Positions 31,949 through 43,647 of a DNA stretch of 64,000 nt are shown here, one piece after another. Origin of the DNA: Taenia hydatigena (Eukaryota; Platyhelminthes; Cestoda; Cyclophyllidea; Taeniidae); NCBI GenBank assembly GCA_036345935.2, contig JADWOT020000292.1, positions 62,001 to 126,000 on the forward strand, read 5' to 3'. Within the stretch, counting starts at the first letter, position 1, and each line of letters starts with the position of its first letter. Below the pieces are notes generated by a model. That model saw only the letters and a list, made by a program, of their open reading frames with translations. It ran no database searches and had not been told where the DNA came from. Position numbers and translations under genes: made by a program.

Positions 31949-34900
31949 ACTCGTATAGTTGATGCTCTAATAGATATTATTCTGTTATTTTATTCAAGTT
32001 GAAGAACACGTGCTCTTTTTCACACAAAATGGTGCGATATGTGAACGAGATAAATGAAACGTGATCGTGTCTTCCAACTTGGTAATCGACAAGCTGATTA
32101 TCAGTGTCACAGCGAGGAGGGTTCGTTTGGGCATAAATTACAACTGGTGTATTACACACAACGTAGAAACCAACATCCATGAATGTGCAATGATATGAGT
32201 GCGCCTTTTAAGGTTTTTCAAAGATTCTTTATCCATTTTGGAGATTTTGTGGATGTTTCGTGTTTCGCGGTTTAGTGGTTGATAGCTCGAAATGAAATGG
32301 ATATTGGATGGCTCCCTGTAGAAAATGCGTAATTTGCTTGACGGTGGAAAGGTAAGTTGCACTGTGCTCACTCCACCTTGTGCAAGTCGGGCTAACTGTC
32401 ACAAACATTGTAACCGCAGAACGAGAACCTTTCGCAGGGGAAGGAACAGCCTCTGGAAGAGGAATAGGTTTTGTTGGCCTTGAGTTACAGGGAGCAGGTG
32501 ACTTACCGGAGCAAATTCTGCTTAATTTTCCTCCTCATTCCTCTGATTTACAGCAGTACTTGGGAGGATTGGGATTTAACAGAAGGCAGAAAATGCATTT
32601 TATGACAAATTAAACTACAAACAATGCTATAAAGTTCCAGTTGCAAAGGGTATTTGTGAAAATAACTGTCTCGGGCATTTCAAAAGTCGGAGAATCAGTG
32701 CGCACCGAAGCTGCATCAGCGACAGTGGAAACTTTTTAATCCACTGCTTTCGCCCCTTACAGCATTGTCTATCACCAAACCTTGGGCAAAACATCCATTC
32801 AAATGAACTCATCGTTTTATTTAATTACTTTTAACAACTTGTTTTAAATGTAAATATAAATAAGAATAGCAAAAAGATATTTTCTCGACCAGGCATTAAA
32901 GTGAGAATCAGCTAAACCGTAGCATAACAACTATTTTAAATAATGAAGGGACATTACGGAGCGCATGCGTGACTTCCAATCCCATCCACAGACGAGTCGT
33001 CTAAGTGATGCTGTTTACCAGAGTTTTGAGGCATCCAGTGGTGAGATCGCAGGTATTTGGAAAGGTCGGTTTAATCAGAGAAGTTAGTTCCCCTCTAGGG
33101 AAATTTATGAATGATAAGCTGATAAATTCAGACTACATGGCTCGCCTATTTTGGGAAAAGCATCGGTGGCATTGATACAATTTTGCGGTAGTGTTCGTCC
33201 CTCTGTCTTTTGGCCCAACAAAACTGCCATAATCATTCTGTAGGATGTCACTGATGCGTTAGCTAACTGACAGCTAAAAACGCTTAATTTGGCGCAATTT
33301 TTTTTAAATTACTGTTGCTGTATTGCTGGACGTCTCTCACGTTGCCCTTACTGGCCCCATCCTACACTCGTGCAACCACAGACATTGTTTGACCACGATA
33401 AAGCGGATGAACGCAATTCTCACAATTCCAAGATCAGCTCCTTTGACGTCACGATATCGAAATGCTAATTGGACTACAGACTAAGCCTATCACAAATTTT
33501 TATATTGAGGTTGAAGTGAGGAACTGACACTTGGAAAGGTATTGCTGGAAGAGGATTTGTCCAATGTGTTTAGTGATGCAACTCGTCCTCCTCCTGCACT
33601 TCGGTTGTCGAAAACTTTGTTAATTTGCTGTCCGCAACAGCACCTAGCCTCCTTGACGGACTCACAAGTCACATCTGTACGGTCAAAGATCAAAGAACTC
33701 GAAGAATCGACTGTCTGGGCTTGGCACAGAAGGAGACAGGCTCACAGCAGTTGCTACTGAAGCCATCAAGAGTAGCAGTACTAGCTACGATGCCTCAATA
33801 GTAGTGTCGTTTGGGTAGCACACTTGCTGCGAAAGTACTCGGTTGAAGCAGCTGGATCATTGCGACGGTTTCTCACTTGGGGCGCTTAAATCGTCCGACA
33901 TGGGTAAGATCTTACTAGTCCAACTCATAGTGACAGTCGCAATTGCTCTTTCACGTCTCCATTAGTGTCGAAAAGGAGTGCAGTAGGGTGCCTTGGGACC
34001 ACACTTTCTTACCCCAAGTTTCGAAAACGCCTCTCACTAAGGGCTCTACGCATTATCCTAGTAATTTATTAAAAAACCCTTTCCGATAAAACTCACGGAT
34101 GCGGTGAGCAATTTGGAGGCCGAACTCTACCTACTGAAGTTAATTTAATGCTCACAACTCGCATCTGGAATGTGGCAATCCTGCACACGACCCAAAGGCC
34201 AATCTGCTAGGAGTTACTGACCCACTAGCAACGGGCTTTTATCCCTTGGAGCTCATTTTTATCATCTTCATTAAGTTAAGCGTCGCTTAATTTCTTCGCA
34301 AAGCCAGCTTATCCTTTAAAGGATCTCGTTTCTTACGACTTTGTTAACCCAGGTCAATTTTATTTCACCCCTAGACCAGGCATGCTGCTGGACAGAAATG
34401 TTACCGATGAAAACTTTAAAACGGTAGAGAGAATGAATTGTTTCATGCTGTGTTTGGTGTTTAGTGCTGGTGGCCTTTTGTGAATTAACAAGGTGGCTTG
34501 CTCTCCTATCAGCTTTCCCTGTTAACGAGCATGCTAATCTCAATGCGACAGTGTATAGCATTACAAATTTTGTTAAAAGCAAGCTTTGTCCATGACAGTT
34601 TCAGCATCCTCGAAGATGTTACGGTAATGGTTTGGGGCATCACGGAGTCTGTGTGTTTTAGCTCTCCCAATCCTTAGTAGAGGGAGAGAGTAAGAATTAC
34701 GGGTTTGGACTGTCAACCGCAGTAGGTGTCAACAAAGCTAGTATTGAGAACAAAATGGTTGTTAAATGGTTGCGAAGACACCAATTTCCACGCCCATCAA
34801 ACTTGCCCAATCCCAAGTCACCTCGGGGTAGCACGACAGGATTCAACGTCAAAGTGCACTTTCTGGAAGGCTTTAAAATACAGTCGACCTCGTCGGTGAT

Positions 34901-37900
34901 TCTCGATGCATAAAATCTTAATAGGAGTCAAAGCGATTCATAAAATCGTGAGATTTTGCCTCTTCATGGTAAGTAATAACCATTAAAGTGTGTCGAGGTG
35001 CATGAAGTGAGGCCAATTTTACAATAGCTGGTTACTAGAATAGCTTTATCAACAGTGAGAGCTGATTATGCGTGTCGAAATGGCCTGTCTCGCCTCAACC
35101 ACCTCCCATAACTACTAAACACCCAGCAATGTCCAACTGTGCGAACGTCGCACAATGGGGCCCTTGTGTCTGTGCAGAGAATGAATGGATCAGTAGCTCT
35201 CCAGCCTGTCTACATTTCAGTAGGGCACTTTCTTCACAGTGCTTCGGCTTTTCACCACTGCGAGGCATAGGTGGGACGCAGCAGCACCATCATCCACCAA
35301 GTGCTTTGTAATTGATAAACTTTCCTTCATTCTAACAAACACCTCCACACTCTCGAGTTAAAAACACTTCATTATGCACAAATAACATCTTTACAGGTAA
35401 CTGTTGGGTCGTTTTACCGTTGTGTATGCATTCATTATATGCGGCACACTTTAGCCTGGAAACTAAACCCTTTGAGGTTGAATCGCCTCAAAGAAATTCG
35501 GCAATGGTGCCACTAACGAATGCCTACCAAGCAATTACTAAGCATGTTGATAAAGTTTCCTGTAGTGCAGAACAATAGTTACCTCTGCGAGCGTCTTGGC
35601 AACAACTCACGCACCCTTCCGACCCTTCACCCTTTTTATAAAGTCTCATCCCTCCTACTTTGTGGGGCAACCGAATTCGCTAAACCGGTCTTCTAAATGT
35701 AGATAAAATCTTAGCTTCTTTACTTATGACAATTTCCCGTTTGGAAGACACTGATGATGGTAATAAGCGAATGCTAGTTAACGCACGGGTCTTGTCAACC
35801 TCACGGTGAGGTTAAATGAGATTTGCAGGCTCACCGGACAGGGCGAGTGGCTGCATGTCTTCACCTTTGGTTGGCTCCCCACCCACTTCAACTAATCAAA
35901 AGAGGGACTCCGGACAAGCGGCACAATTGAATACGGCCAAGAGGTGAACAAAAGGCTGCTCCTGTACGAAAGCACTCCAAGTAGTGCTGCAATATGTGGT
36001 GCCGTGATGCTTAAGTAGTTAGAGCTGACACACCTCATCGTCTGCACCCGTGTATTAACTAGTGGCTTGTTTAAGCCCTCTCGGTGCGATAAACAAAGTA
36101 GCATTTGCCTTCTTATTATATTTGGATGCCATCCTAGATGCGGCAGCAGGAAATCAGAAGACCGTTGAGAATCGGATTAGGTGTGATGAAATAGTTGACT
36201 CCCAGTCAGACTAGCCTGCCACGAATGCTCTGGTTTGGTGTGGAGTAAGGCGGATGAATGGCTGAGCTGTGTATGGTATCATACATTTTAAAAACCTTTT
36301 AAAGGCCCAGTAAATGTGACATTGCAGAAATAGAATGTAATGAGCGAAATTCCCCTCAATAACTAATGGAACTGCATTAAACTTGTGAGCGTAGACGCGG
36401 ATAGTTCCAATGAAGGACTTTGCGTATCCATCAGGCAGCTGTCAACAAAAGAAACCGTACTTGATGGATACCAAGAAGTCCTGTAATAACGGAATATTTT
36501 TTTACATTCAGGAAATTGACTTGCTAATAGCATACACTTGTTGTCCACGATTTCGAGGCATTCCGAATGAAGCGTATGCCAAACTTGCTAAAAGCGAGCT
36601 TCTCTCATCGCAATCCATTTGATAGCCTAATATGGTGCAATAGAAATTAGCCTATAACTTTACGGAATGCTTAAGCATCTTTTGCTTTTATTACGGGGCA
36701 AACTCAAGGTAGTCAACATCGCGTTCTTCCCCGTTGCATCAGCTTTCAAAAGTGTCGCAATGAGTTGATTTTGAATGGCACCACTTCATGACTTGTCCTT
36801 TCTGACACCGGCCATCGGTAACAAGTTTTGTTTATCGTTTAACAATCGCGCAATGTGAAGAACTAACCTAAAGTTGAAAGAAAATAAACTTAACATTATC
36901 CATTTCCTTCGGACTCATCCTCTCACTTTGGTGATTAGAAGTGGGCACACATTCAGCTGCCTTGATGTAAGCTAAACCAAATTCCGAGCTTGTTGGCTTA
37001 GCCCTCTAAAAGCACATCTCGTTCAAAATGACACGGATAAGCGCCTTGCCATTGGGTTGCCTCCTCAGTTTCTATTTGGATTCTATACATCTAACGCAGG
37101 TGGAAGGAGCTTGGTGACACTTTTACTAGAGACCGTAAACTTACTCTCCATTCGCAATTAGGTCTAGGCACATAAATGGGAAGCAGAAAAGTCTAACATC
37201 GCAGGGAAGAAGCCAATACTTTCCCTCAGAACAAAATTTAAGGACATCCACTAGTACCTGTTGCCCAGCTTAACAAGGTCAGATAGAAGAGTGTCTATTA
37301 AGGGAAGCCAAGAACGACAACCAAGTATCAGCTGTAGAAGCACGATTTGATACTTTCGCAACCGTGGTCTGCCTGTCGAACAGGGAACCCCATCACGCCA
37401 CCCCATTCATCGCATTGTTTAAATAATCACACCATTTGAGACTAGATGTTCACACTGGTTCTATTCTCACTCATAAACCAGGAAAAACAATTGCTCTTTA
37501 TCAACTTTAATGCCTTGCATTTAACAAGCTTTGTGGGAGCCATAAGTTGTAAGAGCTTCAGTTACTACAAGCCACTGAGATGCATGTGCCACATGCACGT
37601 GTGCATGACGGTCGAATAGCTACGATGAGCAGCGTGAAAGTCGTTTCCTAGCAGTACGATTTCAATCAGTAGGGCCGACATCACGAAGATGATGATCACT
37701 TATATGAGTAAGACAGAAAGTTAACTTTCAAGTTAAACCAACTCACTAATGAAATGATAAATCCGGCAAGCATTTTCAGCCTTTCAAGTAGTGACTGGGC
37801 CAGTGCTTACCGTAACAAGAAGGATTGAATTACAACGCTGTTTGCTGCTGGTAGAGAACACGACCTTGGTGGAAATGCGGCACGTAGATAAACAAGAGTT

Positions 37901-38238
37901 CCATTTCTGAAGGGTAGACAATACACAGTGAGCGGCTACCAGGAAAACGATGCAGACATCAGTTCTCACTGAAGGCGCACTTGTTCTTAGGCGGTTCAAA
38001 GCCACATGACAGACTGATTGCAAGTTGTTTCGAGAGTTGGCAGGTTTGACTACTCCTTGTAAGCGTAAATACATTGAAGAACACTATAAGTCTATAAAAA
38101 AGCAGGTTTTAGAGTGTTTAAAGGTGCCACATAAGTATTGAAAAACAAGTACAAAAAATGTAAACAACAAGGACAGATCGTAACTTGCTTTGGTCTTTAA
38201 TGCTTTAAGTTAACCAATTTTGGCTTGATGTTCTCTAG
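31949..38238. other. 6.3-kb stretch without a supportable gene
   Basis: Only short open frames. Two look somewhat protein-like in composition, 32380-32613 (plus, 77 codons) and 33542-33760 (plus, 72 codons), but neither carries a motif I recognise. I found no repeat unit shared with the rest of the window. Confidence 0.35.
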
Positions 38239-38517
38239 GTTATTGGCCACTATGTTGTTTTGCCTCGGGGCGGTAAGACCATTGCTCTTAGGGCCTATAT
38301 TACGGTTGAAGAGCTTCGCATGCTAGGGGAGGAGGACCCTACAAAGTACCAAAAATCGCTACTCGCCACTGCTTTTTCAGATCTTGAATCCGACAAGGAT
38401 CTGTCTGCATTGATAAGTGCTAAATACGGCTCTCGTCTTTGCCGCTACTTCTCACGTTGGTCGGGCAAGAGCATATTGCACTCCGTGTCTTATTGTTATA
38501 CTTTTTCGCCCCAATGA
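38239..38517 (+). CDS. Possible coding exon of unknown family
   Basis: Preceded by TTCTCTAG, a fair 3' splice site, and open from GTT ATT GGC to the stop at 38515-38517 (92 codons). The translation has the balanced, charged composition of a real domain (VIGHYVVLPRGGKTIALRAY, then TVEELRMLGEEDPTKYQKSL, then FSDLESDKDLSALISAKYGS). I do not recognise the family and see no partner exon nearby. It could be an isolated exon, an old gene fragment or chance. Confidence 0.3.
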   Translation, partial: VIGHYVVLPRGGKTIALRAYITVEELRMLGEEDPTKYQKSLLATAFSDLESDKDLSALISAKYGSRLCRYFSRWSGKSILHSVSYCYTFSPQ

Positions 38518-39989
38518 ATGCTAGTATGCGTGCTTTTGGTTGCAACTTGCTTTTACCATTGTTCCATAAACGTTTGTCCGTTTTGATGGATCTGGCATGG
38601 TGATGCAGTACGGTCTTCAATATGTCACATATGCTTAATTTCAATGTGCTGTTGTTGACTTACGTGATAGGCTCGTTTTCTTTACAAAAGTGTCGGGTGC
38701 CATTCGTGGTGGTGGCGATGGTTAGTCGTAAGTTTATTTGAACTCATCGGCTTACTAAAAGTGACAAAGAGTTTGACATTTTTAAAGAGAGGACGTCACC
38801 CGTCACTCAATATGGTAGATTGAGAGGATATTCATTTATCCAATAAGAGCACTGCGGAATTAAGGATGGGTTGAAGGCTTTGACAAGAGATGCAAAGAGA
38901 GATAAAACAGTGGTGTTGCCCATTATTGTCTTCTCCGTCGTCTAACTTATCAGGTAGTCAAAGAAGCTTGTTTGTAAATACTTGTGGCGTAGATCCATGT
39001 GTCCTTGGGTCCGTGCCGCTCACCCTTTGCCTCACGCTACAATCATATTTTGAATCCCCAAATAACGAGATGTCAGTTAAGCCGAATAGCTGTAAGACGA
39101 TTTAGATACTAAGACCCCGTTGGAAGTTACAACTCGTTTAGTCTGAAAAGTAGGTTTTCATGGTTTCATTTTAGCCAATCGGAAAAAAAACGCACTAAAC
39201 TCACTAGTGAATTTGTGTGAATGGGTGTGGTTATGTAACCTACAATGAACCAGGAAAAATGTCAAATTAACGGAAAAATGAATAACATGCACACGTTCGA
39301 CATGTTTTGGCTAGGAAACTCCTAAGGGTAAATATCGTATAGTATCCTGCCATTATTTGTCATCCAGGATTTTTATAGCCACGAAAGGATGTGAAACTCG
39401 TCACATACCTGGCAGTTGTTATTAAAAGGGGACAATTGGCCCCCATCATGTGTAGGGATTACATTATAACAAAATGAATTACAACCGACTAGTGTCCTGG
39501 TCATTGAAAGCCACCAATGCTGAGGAGGTGTTTTGTTTTCCACTGGAAGCATAGGTAGAGGTGGCACAAGTAACTGCTGTTATGTCAACAAACCGTAATC
39601 CCGAATGCCAACTGGAGGCTAAATTGCGGGAAAAACGCAACCAAATTTAAGTTCTACCAAGGAGATTCGTCAGCTGGAAAGGAACGACTGGTCCACAATA
39701 GGCATAAGGCAGCAAAAGGGTTACCGACGTGTAACCAGGCATCTGAACGGCTACAGGATCTGTCAACGTTGGACTTGCTTCGCATTCCCATTCACATTGT
39801 AGTACAGCGGTCATTCATAGACCCACACACACACACACACGCACATCACAAGGCAATCTTTGCTTGAAACCGACCAAAACAAATTCATTCGTGCGAAGGA
39901 CAATAGTTCGTGACTACTTTTATCAATGTCCTGCATGCTTAAGGATGAGAAGTTGATTTCATTTTTATGGAGATACTTGAAGACGTCTC
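38518..39989. other. Intergenic stretch, no gene seen
   Basis: Contains a short CA microsatellite at 39824-39840 and nothing else I can support. Confidence 0.4.
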
Positions 39990-40545
39990 ATTAAAATCGT
40001 TGCGTCGAGAAAGTAAAGCCCTTGTGCCATGTGGCCTGAAATTGGGTGATGCATTTAAATGAAAATATTTGAGTGTGAAAGTGAATAGAACGGCATGGGC
40101 TTATCCCAAGTGGTGATGTTGCATTCTCCACCCAGTGCTTGCGGCCATTAATTGGAGGTGATTCAATGAGATTGGAACCATTTAGAGCCTGTCCCATCAA
40201 ATTTGGTAAGGTACTTTTTACGGAGCGTATCTGTGAGGAGCCTGTTTTTCACGTCAGCCTAGGATTCAGAGCCCTGTCATTACCTCACCTTATTTCAGCT
40301 TTTTAATTCTGCAGTCCATGCTTAGTATTTGCACTAAATTACGCCGCCATGCCCTTCAAATCTTCCACAAATTACTGGTAGGACAGCGAATCGGCATGAA
40401 TTATTCGCATCAGTTGAGCTATCCGTACCACGTCTTTGTGAATCATTTGTGTTAGCGCTGTGGCTATTTTGCCTGCCCTTTATTGACAATTTTGAATTTA
40501 TGGTGAAATGTTTGACATCTTCTTCAAGGCAAAATTGGTAACGGC
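39990..40545 (-). pseudogene. GT14 pseudogene (unprocessed)
   Basis: Decayed relative of the GT14 gene at 373-1618. On the minus strand, reading down from about 40545: sequence matching the stem region, then LTQMIHKDVVRIAQLMRI-IHADS (matching LVVHKDPLQIARLLRMI and IHADL, with about 28 bp deleted between), a heavily deleted middle, ALNGSNLIESPPINGRKHWV, and after the intron position ATWHKGFTFSTQRF (matching ATWFKGSIYGAYRREF). The intron is still there, so this is a DNA-level duplicate, not a retrocopy. Its donor site is lost and several frames are broken. Confidence 0.8.
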
Positions 40546-40792
40546 AGGCTTCGTCGAATCACGGCTCATTTGCCGAAAACTGTGGAAAAAAGTAGAATTC
40601 TTTGGGGAGGAAAAGAAAATGCTGCCCAAATTCGACTTTGACTGCAAACTACTTCATTTCCTCTTGCAAATCATGCTACGTGGCATTGTTTCCCCAAAAG
40701 TAATGCGGAAATTTTGTCGAGAGAGTTCTTAAGAACTGTTAAGCTGTTGGCGGCTAAAATTGATGGTATTCTACTCTTCCTTTTGCTACTTA
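40546..40792. other. Flank of the GT14 pseudogene
   Basis: Nothing supportable beyond a short open frame (40508-40732, plus) overlapping the pseudogene end. Confidence 0.35.
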
Positions 40793-40861
40793 GCAGTGTG
40801 GCTATGCCTACAGGGCACAAGGTCAGACTCTGAGGAGTGTGAGGTGGCATAATCTAGCCAA
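40793..40861 (+). repeat. Short dispersed repeat R1, copy 2
   Basis: Matches 6793-6861 with two mismatches over 69 bp. Confidence 0.85.
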
Positions 40862-42046
40862 CTGCAGCATAACGCAGTTACCACATCCAACAGATTATTT
40901 TACTGTCACGGTAGTATCTCTTTTTAAGCGCTTAAAGTCAGAGGCCACAGTTTGACCTAACTGCTCACCTTCTCGTTGAACACATGCTGGCTGCAAACCA
41001 AAATTGAGGTGAATATTTGCTTTGAGGTGACTAAATGCTACATCGACAGCTGCAGTCAGTGTCGCTTAAAGAACAACAATTAATTTCGTTAGAAGCAAAC
41101 ATAATTAGCAGGATACAATGCCTGAAATTGAATGACTACATCAAACCTTTACAACGCTTGACAATTCATCTCGTGTCCTTTGGGTGATGAGCAGACTGCA
41201 CCCGAAAGAACAGCATTTAGCCACCACGAATCTCGGCCTGTCAAGTGATTTGCCTGCACTTACAGAGCAATCATTACTTACCCCGATTAGCAAATTTATT
41301 CCCATATTGAGTCCAGACTACCGCAACCTTGAGTCAATAGAACAGCACAACTGCTGACAATCGCTACGAGCAGCGACCGCCGATGACATGTGCATAAAGC
41401 CCACCCACAAGCCAGCTCATGGCATGATTACGTGTTTTTGAACTCAAAACTATTTTTTGTTTGTTTGCACCTCAGCAGTAAGCAGTGGAGCTTTGTAGAC
41501 TTCAAAATGTACCTTCTCTAGAGCTTTATTTTGAGGAGAAGACGCTCAATGAATATTCCTGGGCTACCAACAAACGGTAGATTCAGTAGCAATTTTCATG
41601 CGGGCTTGTAGTCAGACTGTGAATTGGAACCGTTTAAGCAAAGGCCGCTTCATTTGGAACGGGGAAGGAAGGAGGAAAGGACCAGGTGTCATCGTGAGCA
41701 ACTCAAGACTTGTCGACGCCGGCTGTATCATCTGTGGCGTTGCAGCCACTGACGAAGTATTCGTCTTCCCAGCACTCTGCATGGACCTTCGCAGAGTGGA
41801 ATTAAAAAGGGTCGGACTAGTACGTGGAGATATTTGGTAGTTGGTACAACCAATGCTTGGGGCAGAATGCATATGAAGGCCAGTCAACTTCATCATTGGC
41901 AAAGACGATGGTTAAAAGTTGTTATTTTTAGTGCAGGGAATGGTGCGAGCCACTACTCCAGGTGGTAAGAAGTGTAAATTCCTCTTCATTGCAAAGCGGA
42001 TTTCGACTGAGACCACCGCACATCAAAGCTAGTCATAGCAGCAGTT

Positions 42047-42118
<72 letters not shown>

Positions 42119-42223
42119 CCATGACAGCGAAAGGGCACGACGAAGTTATCGGCCACGGGATGGTGGGTAGTCTTCCTTATTTTAACGCATCTGAGTGAGC
42201 ATTGTAAATTGTAGATTAAGACT
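40862..42223. other. Intergenic stretch with a CAG microsatellite, no gene seen
   Basis: The open frames 41598-41840 (plus) and 41612-41902 (minus) overlap on opposite strands and show no known domain. Confidence 0.4.
42048..42116 (+). repeat. (CAG)23 microsatellite
   Basis: A pure run of 23 CAG units. It makes long poly-Ser or poly-Ala in open frames on the two strands, but those frames have no other gene-like feature. Confidence 0.95.
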
Positions 42224-42333
42224 GATACAAGCTGAAAGCAAGCATTTATGCTACTCCCAACTGGCACTCTGAAGAGCAATATCCCAGTTTCAGCTAGTTT
42301 TGGCACCATTCCTCACTCACACTGACGAACGCT
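42224..42333 (+). repeat. Short dispersed repeat R2, copy 2
   Basis: Matches 7153-7262 over 110 bp at roughly 90%. It touches the start of repeat A copy 2. Confidence 0.8.
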
Positions 42334-43647
42334 GCATTCGTGTCACCTTCAAATTGACTTCTGCAGCGTTTGAATGTGTCTTTGGGAGCAAACATGCAAC
42401 GGAGCCCAAATGCTTAACAGCGAAATTGTCTATTATTCCAATACGTAAATTTATTTTTGGTTTTTTCATACTATTACTCCAACCGCAATCGCTTTGTTGC
42501 TGTGTTGCATCATTGCTTAAATAGTGAAATGAAAAGCAGGGATGATATCCCTCCACCTTGCAAGCAATTGCGGTCAAATACCACATCGCACACATTAACT
42601 TGTGGATACCATGAAGTGGTTTGTACACATTTCGCAGTCTATTCATCCAATCCTCAGTAAACACGCACATTGCTTACTTCAGCATTAGTATTTGCAATAA
42701 GATGGAACAGTAACCATGACCTCTTCACTCATATGTTGTACACAAACTTCTCTTTTTTGCAAATAGATTAACTGCTGACAATGTTGCGTGTTGTTAGCGT
42801 CGTTCAGCAAATTGTTTCCTCCCAATCAATTCGGCCAGCTTCACAACGCGGTTTCTTCATCAACAACCTCTTACCGTCGCGAGAAATTGCTGTAGTGAGG
42901 AGACTTTCAAAAGAATAGGTAGTGGGTGGGTAGGTGCCTCAATGAAGCCCCTGTTCTTGACACGTACTCTTCGGTTCAGGCGCTACTGAAACTCAAAATT
43001 GGAAGGAAAATGAATTGCGCTGCAAAGGCGTTGAACAAATTTTTGCAAGCTCTTCAATTCTTTTCATGCACAACTGGTTTGACACCTCTATTATCACAAC
43101 TTCACTCCACCAACCGGGCAGCAATATCTCGACTCCCTAAGCACGTTATTTCCTCGTAAGACGATGCAGGATGCAAAATCGCTTATTAAACCACAGCGCG
43201 GATTCCTTGTTCCTGCGGTTGGATTTCGCCCCAGCAAATAACCGTTGTCGTATTGAGGGGTAGGCGAACGCCAACCAAATAGATTTTCCGTGCAGTCTTC
43301 TGCCTCGAATGAGAGCAGTTCTTGGTTTAGGGATCAGAACCGTTCATTGGTGACACTTTTCTGCCATTGATGTAAGTTGCCTTCTGAATAATTAACGATG
43401 TCGCGCTCTAGTTGGCCAATGCAACATGCTGAGGGTTAGTGAAATGCCTTCAATTACTGTGAGACCATGACCAGTTCCGTGCTATCCATGTGATAACCTA
43501 GGATCTTCCGAGGCCTTCAGCTTTCTTCATTACTCCAACAGCACGTCATGCCTTCTGCTTGCTCTCCCACCGTAGTAAAGACGGACGTCATGGTCGGCTT
43601 AGTTGGGAAGTGGACATAATCCTAGCTCAAGCTCCAGTACCTGGTCA
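42333..43647 (+). repeat. Repeat A, copy 2
   Basis: Second copy of 2581-3894, near-identical except in its first 170 bp. Its right end is fused to segment S at 43647/43648. Confidence 0.9.

Noticed and set aside
41962..42309. Poly-Ser or poly-Ala protein encoded across the CAG run
   Set aside because: The frames are made open by the triplet run; the flanks show no gene-like sequence.
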